This document shows positions 17,016 through 29,437 of a stretch of DNA of 64,000 nucleotides, piece after piece. This DNA is from Zoogloea sp. (GTDB taxonomy: Bacteria; Pseudomonadota; Gammaproteobacteria; Burkholderiales; Rhodocyclaceae): assembly GCA_016703645.1 (NCBI GenBank), contig JADJBR010000009.1, positions 425,935 through 489,934 on the forward strand, read 5' to 3'. The position numbers and the translations under genes are program-made. Position 1 is the first letter of the stretch. Each line of letters begins with the position of its first letter. Below the pieces are notes generated by a model. The model did not search any database, was not told the origin of the DNA, and was given only the letters and a program-made list of their open reading frames with translations.

Positions 17016-18140
17016 ATGTCTGCCCCTGCATCCGCCCTGTTCTCGCCCTACTCTCTGGGCGATCTGCGCCTCGCCAACCGCATCGTCATTCCGCCCATGT
17101 GCCAGTACTCGGCCGACAGGGGCAATGCCACCGACTGGCACCGCATCCACCTGGGCAACCTGGCCCTGTCCGGTGCCGGCCTGCTGATCATCGAGGCCAC
17201 CGCCGTCGAAGCCATCGGGCGCATCTCGCCGGCCGACCTGGGCCTGTGGTCGGACGACAACGCCGCCGCCCTCGCCGGGGTGCTGGAATCCATCCGCCGC
17301 TATTCGGCCATGCCGGTGGCGGTGCAGCTCGCCCATGCCGGGCGCAAGGCCTCCAGCCATGTGCCCTGGGAAGGCGGCCAGCTGATCCCCCTGGTCGACG
17401 GGGGCTGGGAGACGGCCGCCCCATCGGGCCTGGCCTACGCCCCGGGCGAACGCGCGCCCCTGACCCTGGATGCGGCGGGGCTGCGGCGGATCCGCGAGGC
17501 CTTCGTGGCCGCCACCCGCCGCGCCGCGCACATTGGCCTGGACGCCGTCGAGGTGCACGGCGCCCATGGCTATCTGCTGCATGAGTTCCTGTCGCCCCTG
17601 GCCAATCAGCGCGACGATGCCTACGGCGGCAGCCTGGAGAATCGCCTGCGCTTTCCGCTGGAAGTCTTCGACGCGGTGCGCGCCGCCTTCCCCGCCGGCA
17701 AGCCGGTGGGCATGCGCATCTCGGCCACCGACTGGGTGGAGGGTGGCTGGGATCTGGAGCAGAGCGTGGTACTGGCCGAGGCCCTCAAGGCGCGGGGCTG
17801 CGACTTCATCCACGTGTCCACGGGGGGCCTCTCGCCCCTGCAGAAGATCACCCCCGGCCCCGGCTACCAGCTGCCCTTTGCCGAGCGCATCCGCGCGGAG
17901 ACCGGGCTGCCGACCATCGCCGTGGGCCTGATCACCGAAGCGGAGCAGGCCGAGGCCATCGTCGCCACCGGCCAGGCCGACCTGGTGGGCGTGGCCCGGG
18001 CCATGCTCTATGAACCGCGCTGGCCCTGGCATGCGGCCGCCAGGCTGGGCGCCCGGGTGGACGCCGCACCGCAGTTCTGGCGTTGCCAGCCACGGGGGCA
18101 GGCCGACCTGTTCAGCGGCGCGCGGATCGGGCAGCGCTAG
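17016..18140 (+). CDS. Old yellow enzyme family NADH:flavin oxidoreductase (YqjM/NamA-like)
   Basis: 374 residues, a complete FMN TIM barrel: ALFSPYSLGDLRLANRIV at the start, Cys in VIPPMCQYSA (typical of the YqjM subclass), HAGRKAS, the substrate-binding pair HGAHGYLLHEFLSPLAN, the YGGSLENRLRF signature, and the late FMN-phosphate loop AVGLITEAEQAE. Members reduce activated C=C bonds of enals, enones or nitro compounds with NAD(P)H; the physiological substrate is unknown. The stop codon TAG shares the palindrome CTAG with the stop of the convergent kinase gene. Confidence 0.92.
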   Translation: MSAPASALFSPYSLGDLRLANRIVIPPMCQYSADRGNATDWHRIHLGNLALSGAGLLIIEATAVEAIGRISPADLGLWSDDNAAALAGVLESIRRYSAMPVAVQLAHAGRKASSHVPWEGGQLIPLVDGGWETAAPSGLAYAPGERAPLTLDAAGLRRIREAFVAATRRAAHIGLDAVEVHGAHGYLLHEFLSPLANQRDDAYGGSLENRLRFPLEVFDAVRAAFPAGKPVGMRISATDWVEGGWDLEQSVVLAEALKARGCDFIHVSTGGLSPLQKITPGPGYQLPFAERIRAETGLPTIAVGLITEAEQAEAIVATGQADLVGVARAMLYEPRWPWHAAARLGARVDAAPQFWRCQPRGQADLFSGARIGQR

Positions 18141-21100
18141 CCCGGCGCCCGCCCGGTGGTGTGGCGCAGGATGACCCGCACCATCTCCTCGGGGTCAATG
18201 GGTTTGGCCAGGTGATCGATCATGCCCGCCTCCAGGCAATGGGCGCGCTCCTCGTCAAAGGCGTGGGCGGTCTGGCCGATCACCGGCAGGGCCGGCGCAA
18301 TGGCATGGATCGCACGGGTCGCCGCGTAGCCGTCCATGACGGGCATCTGCACGTCCATCAAGACCACATGGAAGGCGGTCGTTCCCTGCTGCAGCAGACA
18401 GGCCACGGCCTCCTGGCCGTTACTGGTCAGGCTCACCTCGGCCCCTTCGGCCATGAGGAATTCCTCCAGCACCATCTGATTCACCTCGTTGTCCTCCGCC
18501 ACCAAGACCCGCAGCCCGGTCAGCCTGGCCCCTGCGCCCCCCTCCGGCAGCAGCGGGCCGACGGAGTGGCTGTCGCGAACCACGGTGTCCACCGGCACCC
18601 AGGGCAGGCGTACCTCGAAGGTGCTGCCCACACCCGGACGACTGTGGGCGTGCAGTGTGCCGCCCATCAGCTCGACGATGCGATGGGTGATGGTGAGCCC
18701 CAGTCCGGTGCCACCGAACTTGCGGGTGGTCGAGTTGTCCGCCTGCTCGAAGGGGGCAAAGACCTTGGCCACCTCCCCTTCGCTCATGCCGATACCGGTA
18801 TCGCTGACCTCGAACACCAGTTGTCCCCCTTCCTGCCCCACGCTGAGGGTGACACTGCCGCGCTCAGTGAACTTGATCGCGTTGGACAGCAGGTTGATCA
18901 GCACCTGCCCGACCCGCAGGGGATCGGAAATGCAGCTCTCGGGCAGGTCGGACAGGTGCCGGAGCCGCAGGGCGAGGCCCTTGGCCTGGGCGCGCTCCTC
19001 CATCAGCTCCAGGGTGTCGCCGATGGTCCGGGCCAGATCCATCGGAATGGCCTCGATACGCAGCTTGCCCGCCTCGATCTTCGAAAAGTCGAGGATGTCG
19101 TTGATGATGCCGAGCAGCAACTGACCCGAGGACAGGATGCGGGCAAAGGCATCCTGTGCCTTGTCGCGGCCACGGCTTTCGCGGAAACCGATGTGAGCCA
19201 GACCCAGGACGCCGTTGAGGGGGGTGCGTATTTCGTGACTCATGTTGGCCAGGAACTCGCTCTTCACCCGGGCCAGCCGCTCGGCCTCGGCGCGGGCCGA
19301 GACCAGGTCGGCGGTGCGTTCGGCCACCAGATCCTCCAGGCTGTCCCGGTAGCGGGCCAGCTCGTTGTCCTTCAGAACGCGTTCGGTGATGTCCTCGAGA
19401 ATGGCGATCCCCCCCACGATCTGCCCTGCCTCGTCGCGCAGGGGGGCGCAGTTCATGGCGATGTTCAACTCGTGGCCGTCATAGGTGGTGTGGTAGGGGC
19501 CTTCGTAGCGCCCCACCTGACCCACCACAGCCTCCCGCAAGGCGGGCAGCACCCTCACGTCCTTCAGCTTGCTGCAGTCCAGCTGCTGCATGTAGGGCAG
19601 CGGAACGTTCATGATCTGGGCGAACTGCTGGTTGCAGTAACTCACCTTGAGCCGGGTATCGTATTTGAGGATGCCCACCGGGGAGTGCTGCAGCAGCAGC
19701 CGGTAGTGCTCTTCGCTTTCGCGCAGGGCGATCTCGGTGATCTTGCGGTCGGTCACGTCCGACTGCACCCCTTCCCACACCACCGAACCGTCCTCCAGGG
19801 GGCTTGGCCGGGCCATCACGGAGATCCAGCGCACACCGGCGGCAACCCGGATGCGCCCCTCCCATTCGAAGGAGGCCAGACCATCGCTGACGCGGGCCTG
19901 GGCCGCCTGGAATGAAGCCAGGTCGTCTTCATGGATCTGGCGATAGGGTATGCGCGCATCGGCCAGCACCGCATCGGCGGCCAGCCCCCACTGTTCGCAG
20001 AAGCGCGGGCTCACATAGACGAAGCGGCTGTTCTCCCAGGACCGCCAGTGCAACTTGAAGATCCCCACCGGGATGCTGGCCACCAGCCGTTCGTATTCGT
20101 CGAAGGCGCTTTGCAGGGAGGCCTCGGCGCGCCGCCGGTCCGTCACGTCCTGCACCGCGCCATGGACCCGGGCGGGCATGCCCGCTTCATCCCGCTCCGC
20201 CCCCGCGATGCCATGGATCCAGCGCACCTCCCCATCCGACCGGATGAACCGGTACTCGTGGTCGAAGGGTTCTCCGCGCCCCACGGTTCCCGTGTCAAAG
20301 AGCGCGAGGGTCTCCGCCCGGTCGTCCGGGTGCAGCCGCGCACGCCATATGTCCGGGGGAAAGTCCTCTCCGGAGCGTACCCCGAAGATTTCGAGGAACT
20401 GCGGTGAAGTGTATGTTTGCCCGGTATGGAGATCGATGGAGAAGACACCCAGCCCGCCCACCCTCTCGGTGATGCCGAGGGCCTGATCGCGGTTGCGCAG
20501 ATCGGCGAGGGTCTGCTTGAGCCGCGCCGCATGGGCGCGCTGACGCAGGTGATAGCGGATCACCAGCATGGCCGAGCCGGTACTGAGGACCAGAAACACC
20601 AGCGCCAGCAGCCCGGTGCGCAGCACATCGCCACGCCACGCCTCCAGGTAACTCTCGCTGAGCACGCTCACCACAAGGATGAAGGGCAGCCCCTGGAGGC
20701 GACGCATCGATCCGACCCGCTCACCGCCCCCGGGGAGGGAGGTCCGGGTGCTGCCCGTCGTGGCTCCGGAAGTCAGCAGCTGGCGCAGATCGTCCGGGAC
20801 ATTCCGGTTGCCCATCTCGTTGAGCGGCCCCTCCAGCGCGGGGTAGGCACTGACCAGACTCAAGTCATCGTAGCGCAGCATGGTCAGCCCCTTCGGCCCG
20901 GCCCTGGCACTGGTCAGCAGTTCGGTCACGAACTCCACCGGCACCGTTGCCACCACCGCCCCCCCAAAGCGGCCATCCGGCAAGCGGATGCCCCGCGCAA
21001 AGGCCAGAACCCAGTTGCCGGTATCCCGGTCCAGAACGGGTTGCGACACCACCATGCCGAGCCCGGCCTCCGCTTCCAGGCGCTGAAAGTACGCCTGCTC

Positions 21101-21556
21101 AGCCTCGCTGGCACGTCCGGTGGTGCCCCCATGACTTGCCCAGCGCGGCTGACCCTCCGCGTCAAAGACCCGCAGCGCCTCGGTTTCCGGCAACCACCCC
21201 TTGTAACGGGCGAGCAGGGAGAGAATGCCCTCCCGGCGCATGCGCCCTTCAAGCTCACTGCGCTCGAGTTCATCGGCAAGCGCCCGCAGGGTGACGTCGA
21301 TGGTCCGTCCGACGCTGGTCAGGCTTTGATCGAGCACCTGTGCCGCGTCGCGCGTGCTCAGGCCGGCAAGCTCTTCCGCCCGCTGGCGGCCTTCCTTGAT
21401 ACTGATCCAGGCAAGTTCGAAAACCGCCAGATTGGAGATAAGCACCGCCACGGCGAGCAGCCACTCGAAGCGCCAGAAATTGCGGGCATCACCTCGCCCC
21501 GAGCCTTGGGAAGGCAGGTTCCGGGAGGCGCCAGAGGTGGACGGCGAAAGCTTCAT
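18137..21556 (-). CDS. Membrane-bound hybrid sensor histidine kinase with three PAS domains
   Basis: 1139 residues. TM1 at about 28-50, a periplasmic CACHE-like sensor domain at 50-310 (VSQPVLDRDTGNWVLAFARG is typical), TM2 at about 320-345. Three PAS/PAC units follow, then HisKA with KSEFLANMSHEIRTPLNGVL, an ATPase domain (NLLSNAIKFTERG, SDTGIGMSEGE, FGGTGLGLTI) and a C-terminal receiver (VLVAEDNEVNQMVLEEF, phosphoacceptor in VVLMDVQMPVMDGYAA). CACHE domains usually bind small organic ligands. I chose MKLSPSTSG because the upstream extension is antisense-like. The stop overlaps that of the old yellow enzyme gene. The output protein is not in the window. Confidence 0.88.
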   Translation of the reverse strand: MKLSPSTSGASRNLPSQGSGRGDARNFWRFEWLLAVAVLISNLAVFELAWISIKEGRQRAEELAGLSTRDAAQVLDQSLTSVGRTIDVTLRALADELERSELEGRMRREGILSLLARYKGWLPETEALRVFDAEGQPRWASHGGTTGRASEAEQAYFQRLEAEAGLGMVVSQPVLDRDTGNWVLAFARGIRLPDGRFGGAVVATVPVEFVTELLTSARAGPKGLTMLRYDDLSLVSAYPALEGPLNEMGNRNVPDDLRQLLTSGATTGSTRTSLPGGGERVGSMRRLQGLPFILVVSVLSESYLEAWRGDVLRTGLLALVFLVLSTGSAMLVIRYHLRQRAHAARLKQTLADLRNRDQALGITERVGGLGVFSIDLHTGQTYTSPQFLEIFGVRSGEDFPPDIWRARLHPDDRAETLALFDTGTVGRGEPFDHEYRFIRSDGEVRWIHGIAGAERDEAGMPARVHGAVQDVTDRRRAEASLQSAFDEYERLVASIPVGIFKLHWRSWENSRFVYVSPRFCEQWGLAADAVLADARIPYRQIHEDDLASFQAAQARVSDGLASFEWEGRIRVAAGVRWISVMARPSPLEDGSVVWEGVQSDVTDRKITEIALRESEEHYRLLLQHSPVGILKYDTRLKVSYCNQQFAQIMNVPLPYMQQLDCSKLKDVRVLPALREAVVGQVGRYEGPYHTTYDGHELNIAMNCAPLRDEAGQIVGGIAILEDITERVLKDNELARYRDSLEDLVAERTADLVSARAEAERLARVKSEFLANMSHEIRTPLNGVLGLAHIGFRESRGRDKAQDAFARILSSGQLLLGIINDILDFSKIEAGKLRIEAIPMDLARTIGDTLELMEERAQAKGLALRLRHLSDLPESCISDPLRVGQVLINLLSNAIKFTERGSVTLSVGQEGGQLVFEVSDTGIGMSEGEVAKVFAPFEQADNSTTRKFGGTGLGLTITHRIVELMGGTLHAHSRPGVGSTFEVRLPWVPVDTVVRDSHSVGPLLPEGGAGARLTGLRVLVAEDNEVNQMVLEEFLMAEGAEVSLTSNGQEAVACLLQQGTTAFHVVLMDVQMPVMDGYAATRAIHAIAPALPVIGQTAHAFDEERAHCLEAGMIDHLAKPIDPEEMVRVILRHTTGRAPG

Positions 21557-21716
21557 CGAGATGGCCAGGGGGCAACAGCCACAGGCGGCATGCCATTCTA
21601 TCGGCTCCGGCCCTGAACTCTGTAGGGGGCCCGTCAATGTGATTCGGAGCGCCTGGTTCACCGGCCTGACACGTCCCTGGCACGCCCCTGTCACGGCCCG
21701 CAGGCAAAGTCGGCCC

Positions 21717-22577
21717 ATGGAAGCCCATGCCTCGTCCCGCCGACTCCCCGCACCCCTGCTGTGCTTGCTGCCGCTGCTGCTGACGAGTACCGACGCCCTC
21801 GCCTGGGGCCTGTACACCCACGTCTATTTCGCCCAGTTGCTGCTGTGGGCGATACCCCTGGCGGACCCGGCCCTGCGCCGTCTGGCCCGGCGCCACCCGC
21901 AAGGGGTTATGGCCGGGGCCTGTCTGCCCGACGTGGCGCTCACCGCCCGTAGCGCAGGCGCGGAAGCCCTCACCAGCAGTCATCGCTGGCCACAGTTGCA
22001 TGCCCTGATGGACGCGGCGAGGAGCGACGCCGAACATGCTGCGGTGCTCGGCTACGCCAGCCACCTCATGGCCGACATCATCGCCCATAACCATTTCGTA
22101 CCGGCCCACGAACGCCTGTGGTTCGAATCCGACATCACCACCCACGTGGCCGTCGAGTGGGCCATGGACCGCCACGTGGCCGGACATCTCTTCTCCCGTC
22201 CGGCGGACCTGCTGGAGGCGGAGCGCGACACCCTGATCCCGCTCATGGCACGGGCCTTCCAAAGCCCCCCCGAGAACGTCGGTCAAGCGCTTGCCACCCT
22301 CACCCGCGGTGAAAGCTGGCTGCGCAGCAGCCATGTGCACGCCGGGCTCTACCATGCGGCCCGCCTGGTGGATCGGCGCGTGCAGCGCCGTTTCAACCTC
22401 TACCTGAACCACACCGGCCGACGTCTGGGCCAGCTTGGCCGCCTGCTGGAGGGCGAACTGCCGGGATGGACCGCCGAAGTGGAGCCGCTGGCAGCCCGGG
22501 CACGCCTGGGTGGAACCCCCAACCGCATCCTGCGGGCGTGCCTGCCCCTACCCGAAGACCTCTTCCTGCGGGCCTGA
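21717..22577 (+). CDS. Zinc-dependent phospholipase C family protein
   Basis: 286 residues with a signal peptide ([16 protein letters not shown]). The mature part starts at W-G-L-Y-T-H, the N-terminal Trp-His pattern of bacterial zinc phospholipase C (PF00882-like). It carries further metal-ligand candidates in [16 protein letters not shown] and [18 protein letters not shown]. The family includes secreted phospholipases but also proteins of unproven activity in environmental bacteria. I place the start at 21717 to include the signal peptide. It is transcribed away from the large kinase gene and converges on fumC with 13 bp between the genes. Confidence 0.72.
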   Translation: MEAHASSRRLPAPLLCLLPLLLTSTDALAWGLYTHVYFAQLLLWAIPLADPALRRLARRHPQGVMAGACLPDVALTARSAGAEALTSSHRWPQLHALMDAARSDAEHAAVLGYASHLMADIIAHNHFVPAHERLWFESDITTHVAVEWAMDRHVAGHLFSRPADLLEAERDTLIPLMARAFQSPPENVGQALATLTRGESWLRSSHVHAGLYHAARLVDRRVQRRFNLYLNHTGRRLGQLGRLLEGELPGWTAEVEPLAARARLGGTPNRILRACLPLPEDLFLRA

Positions 22578-22590
22578 AGCCGGGCGCGAC

Positions 22591-23994
22591 TCAGCCGGCG
22601 GGCGTGCTCCCGACCATCTCCTCGGGCCTGACCCAGGCATCGAACTCCGCCGCCGTCACATAGCCCAGGGCGAGGGCCGCCTCGCGCAGGCTGCAGCCCA
22701 TGTGGTGAGCGCGCTTGGCGATCTCGGCCGCCCGGTCGTAGCCGATGTGCGGGCTGAGGGCAGTGACCAGCATCAGCGAGTGTTCCAGCATGGCGGCGAT
22801 GCGCTCCCGGTCGGGCTCGATGCCCCGGGCGCAATGGGCCTCGAAGCTGCGCATGCCGTCGGCCAGCAGACGCACGCTGGACAGAAAGTTGTGGGCAATC
22901 AGCGGCTTGAAGACGTTCAGTTCAAAGTTGCCCGACGCCCCGCCCACCGTGATCGCCACATCATGACCAAAGACCTGGCAGCACAGCATGGTCAGGGCCT
23001 CGCACTGGGTCGGGTTGACTTTGCCGGGCATGATCGAGCTGCCCGGCTCGTTCTCGGGGATCAGCAGTTCACCCAGCCCCGAGCGCGGCCCGGAGGCCAG
23101 CCAGCGCACATCGTTGGCGATCTTCATCAGGGCCGTGGCCAGGGTCTTGAGGGCACCATGGGCGCTGACCAGGGCATCGTGGCCGGCCAGGGCGGCGAAG
23201 GTGTTGTCGGCCCGCCGGAAGGGCAGGCCACTGCGCCCGGCCAGCTCCGCCGCCACCCGCTCGCCAAAGCCCGGCGGGGCGTTCAGCCCGGTGCCCACGG
23301 CGGTGCCGCCGACGGCCAGCTCGGCCAGGGCCGGCAGGCTCGCGGCGATGGCCCTCTGCCCGTGCCCGAGCTGGGCCACCCAGCCGGAGATCTCCTGCCC
23401 CAGGGTCAGGGGCGTGGCGTCCTGCAGGTGGGTGCGGCCGATCTTGACGATATCGGCAAAGGCCTCCGCCTTGGCATCCAGGGTGGCGGCGAGGCCGCCC
23501 AGCGCCGGCAGCAAGTCTTCGCTCAGCACCCGCAGCGCGGCCACGTGCATGGCGGTGGGGAAGATGTCGTTGGACGACTGGCCGAGATTGACGTGGTCGT
23601 TGGGATGCACCCGCCTTCCGCTGCCACGCGTACCCCCGAGCAGTTCCGACGCCCGGTTGGCCAGCACCTCGTTCATGTTCATATTGGTCTGGGTGCCCGA
23701 ACCGGTCTGCCACACGGACAGGGGGAAGGCATCGGCATGGCCCCCCGCCAGCACCTCGTCGGCGGCGGCGATGATGGCAGCCGCCTTGTCGCCGGCGAGC
23801 AGGCCCAGCTCGCCATTGACCACGGCGCAGGCGCGCTTGACCTCGGCCAGGGCGCGGATCAGCACGACCGGCATGCGTTCGCCGGAGATGGCGAAGAAGT
23901 GCAGGGAGCGCTGGGTCTGGGCACCCCACAGGGCCGCGGCGGGCACATCGATGGGGCCGAAGGCGTCCCGTTCAATGCGTACAGGGGTATTCAT
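22591..23994 (-). CDS. fumC: Class II fumarate hydratase
   Basis: 467 residues. Signatures: [53 protein letters not shown] and the family motif [17 protein letters not shown]. FumC interconverts fumarate and malate in the TCA cycle, without an iron-sulfur cluster and so resistant to oxidants. A perfect AAGGAGG Shine-Dalgarno lies 6 bp before the ATG. It diverges from acnA across a 93-bp gap, so two TCA enzymes share a regulatory region. Confidence 0.96.
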   Translation of the reverse strand: MNTPVRIERDAFGPIDVPAAALWGAQTQRSLHFFAISGERMPVVLIRALAEVKRACAVVNGELGLLAGDKAAAIIAAADEVLAGGHADAFPLSVWQTGSGTQTNMNMNEVLANRASELLGGTRGSGRRVHPNDHVNLGQSSNDIFPTAMHVAALRVLSEDLLPALGGLAATLDAKAEAFADIVKIGRTHLQDATPLTLGQEISGWVAQLGHGQRAIAASLPALAELAVGGTAVGTGLNAPPGFGERVAAELAGRSGLPFRRADNTFAALAGHDALVSAHGALKTLATALMKIANDVRWLASGPRSGLGELLIPENEPGSSIMPGKVNPTQCEALTMLCCQVFGHDVAITVGGASGNFELNVFKPLIAHNFLSSVRLLADGMRSFEAHCARGIEPDRERIAAMLEHSLMLVTALSPHIGYDRAAEIAKRAHHMGCSLREAALALGYVTAAEFDAWVRPEEMVGSTPAG

Positions 23995-24087
23995 GGCGAC
24001 CTCCTTGCCGGGGGACGAACGATAGTGGACGACGGGCAGTCAGACTTTGAGACTCATCCGCAGTCTCTACGTTCCAGGGAGTACGCC

Positions 24088-26802
<2,715 letters not shown>

Positions 26803-26805
26803 GGC

Positions 26806-27330
26806 TCAGACCAGGGCGATGGCCCCCTGGGCCAGGCAGGCACCGATCGCCGCGCCGGCCAGCACGTCGCTGGGGTAGTGCAACCCCAGTACGGGGCGCG
26901 AGACCGCCACCAACAGGGCAAAGCCATAGACGGCCGGGCCGAGGGCGGGGAAATGGTGGGCGAGGATCAGGGAAAAGCTCACGGCATGGAGGGTATGCCC
27001 CGAGGGGAAGCTGAACTTGTCCAGAGGGCAGCCGGCACACACCACATCCGTCACCACCTCGAAGGGGCGCGGGCGCAGGGTGTGCATCTTGAGCAGCTTG
27101 TAGATCGCCACCCCGAGCACGCCGGCCACCAGCATGTGGCGCAGCGCCGGCAATGCCTCGCCACCGAACAGGGCGAACAGGCAGGCGGCGAGGGTATACC
27201 AGGCCACCCCGTCACCCAGGCGGCTCGCCACCCGCAACAGGTCGCGCAGGCCACGGTGGCGGGAGAGCCGGTTGGAGCGCACCGCCAGGCGGTCGTCCAG
27301 CAATTGCAGTCGGGCGGGCAGGGCGAACAT
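26806..27330 (-). CDS. PAP2-family membrane phosphatase
   Basis: 174 residues, about five helices. The three PAP2 motifs are complete: KLLKMHTLRPRPF (KX6RP), FPSGHTLH (PSGH) and SRPVLGLHYPSDV (SRX5HX3D). The family dephosphorylates lipid phosphates such as phosphatidic acid or undecaprenyl pyrophosphate at the outer face of the inner membrane. It starts 3 bp after the stop of the upstream glycosyltransferase gene, so both probably act on one glycolipid pathway. It converges on acnA with 3 bp between stops. Confidence 0.88.
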   Translation of the reverse strand: MFALPARLQLLDDRLAVRSNRLSRHRGLRDLLRVASRLGDGVAWYTLAACLFALFGGEALPALRHMLVAGVLGVAIYKLLKMHTLRPRPFEVVTDVVCAGCPLDKFSFPSGHTLHAVSFSLILAHHFPALGPAVYGFALLVAVSRPVLGLHYPSDVLAGAAIGACLAQGAIALV

Positions 27331-27333
27331 GGC

Positions 27334-28548
27334 TTACCTCCGGGCGGTGACGGGGGAACTCAGGATGACCTGGCGCTGCAGCGTCACCAGGCGTTCGACG
27401 ATGGCCTGCCAGGCCAGGCTGGCCACCCGCTCCCGCGCAGCCAGGCGCTGGCGGGAACGCAGTTCAGGTGCCTCGGCGAGGGCCACGGCACCGGCCACGA
27501 AGGCGGCCTCGTCGCCGGGCTCGGCCAGCCACCCATGTACCTGGTGTTCGATCAGCTCGCGGGCCGCCGCATCCCGGTAGGCCACCACCGGCAGGCCGCT
27601 GGCCAGGGCTTCGGCCACCACGTTGCCGTAGGTCTCGGTGAGACTGGGAAACAGGAAGAGGTCGCCACTGGCGTAGTGCTCGGCCAGGAAGGGGCCGCTG
27701 CGCGGGCCGCAGAACACGGCAGCCGGCTGACGCGCCTGCAGCGCCTGCGCGGCCGGACCGCTGCCCACCAGGATCAGGCGTGCCCGGGGCTGACGGGCGC
27801 GGATCGCGTCAAAGGCCTTCTCCAGCAGGGCCAGGTTCTTCTCCGGGGCAATGCGCCCCACGTAAACCACCGCCAGGTCATCCTCCTCCAGCCCCCAGCT
27901 ACGCCGTAGCGAGGCACTGCGCCGGGCCGGATCGAAGAGGGCCGTATCCACACCCCGGGAGACCACGTCCACCCGTGCGATCCCCTGTTCGGCCAGCTCG
28001 CCGCAGAGGGCTCGGGTAGGAACGAGGGTCAGGTCGGCGCGGTTGTGGAACTTGCGCAGGTAGGCCGCGATGGGACGCTTCAGCCAACCCACCCCATAGT
28101 GGCCGCTGTAGCGATGGAAATTCGTATGGAATTCGCTGATCACCGGCAGCCGCAGCTTGCGCGCCGCCGTCAGCGCCGACCACCCCAGGGGGCCTTCGGT
28201 CACCACCTGAACCACATCCGGGCGCTGAACCGACCAGCGGCGCAGAAGCACCTTGCGGGCCGGCAGGCCGAGCTGCAGGTTAGCGTAACGGGGCAGCGGA
28301 ATACCGCGGGAGAGCATCTCCTCCACCCCCTCCGCGCCATCGGCCAGCTGGATCGACCCGCCCTCGTGGGCCTGGCGCGGACGGATCAGGTCCACCCGGT
28401 GTCCGGCGGCCACCAGCCCATCCACCATGCGGCCGGTGGTCATCGCCACCCCATTGATTTCGGGCGGATAGGTCTCCGTCACCACGGCCACCCGAAGGTA
28501 GGTCAGTGGATGGGCGAGTTCCTGGCAAACGAGTCCGGCGCGGTCCAT
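27334..28548 (-). CDS. GT4-family glycosyltransferase (mannosyltransferase-like)
   Basis: 404 residues, GT-B fold. The N-terminal domain has VAVVTETYPPEINGVAMTTG, the usual opening of GDP-mannose-dependent alpha-mannosyltransferases of membrane glycolipids. The C-terminal domain has VVYVGRIAPEKNLALLEKAF and the EX7E motif region FLFPSLTETYGNVVAEALAS. The start is uncertain. The ATG at 28548 precedes the first strand by about 20 residues; the frame is open further upstream to 28866 but overlaps the small gene at 28714 in antisense. Its pairing with a PAP2 phosphatase gene suggests glycolipid assembly. Confidence 0.85.
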   Translation of the reverse strand: MDRAGLVCQELAHPLTYLRVAVVTETYPPEINGVAMTTGRMVDGLVAAGHRVDLIRPRQAHEGGSIQLADGAEGVEEMLSRGIPLPRYANLQLGLPARKVLLRRWSVQRPDVVQVVTEGPLGWSALTAARKLRLPVISEFHTNFHRYSGHYGVGWLKRPIAAYLRKFHNRADLTLVPTRALCGELAEQGIARVDVVSRGVDTALFDPARRSASLRRSWGLEEDDLAVVYVGRIAPEKNLALLEKAFDAIRARQPRARLILVGSGPAAQALQARQPAAVFCGPRSGPFLAEHYASGDLFLFPSLTETYGNVVAEALASGLPVVAYRDAAARELIEHQVHGWLAEPGDEAAFVAGAVALAEAPELRSRQRLAARERVASLAWQAIVERLVTLQRQVILSSPVTARR

Positions 28549-28713
28549 GCACGCAGTGTTGCGGCCCGATGCTGCACGGATGTGACGCGAAGGTGATGGC
28601 TGAGTGACGACGGGCGGCCAGCCTGTATTTTTGCCAAAACGGTTTCGCTCCCGGCATCGGCCTATAGTGGTCAGGCACCCGGCTTTCGCCGGTGCGCCAA
28701 GAGGAGCACGATC

Positions 28714-28839
28714 ATGACCAAGTCGAAACAAAGCAACAAGGAAGTCAAGAAACAACCCTTGCTGAACCCCAAGGAGAAGAAGGCGGCCAAGCAGGCCCGC
28801 AAACACGCTGGCGAGGTAGTGCCCTTCCTCCCCCGCTAA
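28714..28839 (+). CDS. 41-residue basic protein
   Basis: A small gene with a strong ribosome binding site (AAGAGGAGC, 6 bp before the ATG) and a -10-like TATAGT near 28662. The product starts MTKSKQSNKEVKKQPLLNPK, continues with a Lys/Ala-rich helix (EKKAAKQARKHAG) and ends VVPFLPR. It is about one third Lys/Arg and probably nucleic acid-binding or disordered. The strong translation signals and the coding-like, Lys-rich content amid Arg-rich surroundings argue that it is real. I do not recognise a family with certainty. Confidence 0.62.
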   Translation: MTKSKQSNKEVKKQPLLNPKEKKAAKQARKHAGEVVPFLPR

Positions 28840-28958
28840 CAAGCGGCCAGGCTCGGACGGGCGCAAGGCGCCGGGCCGAAGAGCCAGGACAGATCCAAGC
28901 GGCTTTCAGGCCGCCGGGTGGATCGGCGCAAAGAAATATCGCCGACGCCGCGCCCCCT

Positions 28959-29359
28959 TCATTCGACCCGTCCGCGGCCGGCCTTGACCGCGCCGCGACG
29001 GGCCTTGCCCTCCAGGCGCCGGGTGACCGAACCCCGGGTCGGGCGCGTGGGCCGCCGCGCCTTCGGTACATGGGCAGCGCTGTCCACCAACGCCTGCAGA
29101 CGGCGCAGGGCTTCGGCGCGATTCTTGTCGAGGCTGCGGAATTCCTGGGCCTTGATGACCACCACCCCTCCTTGCTGACACGCTGATCCCCCAGCAGGAG
29201 CAGGCGCGCCTTGATGGCCTCCGGCAGCGTCGATGCGGCGATGTCGAACCGCAGGTGCACGGCGGAAGACACCTTGTTCACGTTCTGCCCGCCGGCCCCC
29301 TGGGCGCGGATGGCGGTGAATTCGACGTCGTCTTCGGAGAGGCGGGGTGCAGCGTGCAT
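28959..29359 (-). pseudogene. arfB: Peptidyl-tRNA hydrolase ArfB, one frameshift
   Basis: The first 63 codons give an ArfB/ICT1 N-terminus with the GGQ motif (TAIRAQGAGGQNVNKVSSAV, then LRFDI and LLLLGDQRVSKEG). The frame is lost near 29168 in a G-run and resumes in another frame as VVVIKAQEFRSLDKNRAEAL. It ends in the basic tail that enters the mRNA channel (KARRPTRPTRGSVTRR...KAGRG). Restoring one G in the run gives a normal 133-residue protein that would rescue ribosomes stalled on non-stop mRNA. Homopolymer miscall or recent inactivation. Confidence 0.85.
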
Positions 29360-29437
29360 GGGCGCTACTTTACGCCACGCCGGTTTGCACCGCAGCCCTG
29401 AACGCGGGGGCGAAAAAGGCCTATCATTCGACCCCTC

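Noticed and set aside
22435-24087. Open frame extending acnA upstream by 551 codons
   Set aside because: It is antisense to fumC, whose own protein is a perfect family match; stop-free antisense frames are common at this GC content.
28549-28866. Upstream extension of the glycosyltransferase to 28866
   Set aside because: The extra residues have no resemblance to the GT4 fold and the segment lies opposite the small gene at 28714, which has a good ribosome binding site.
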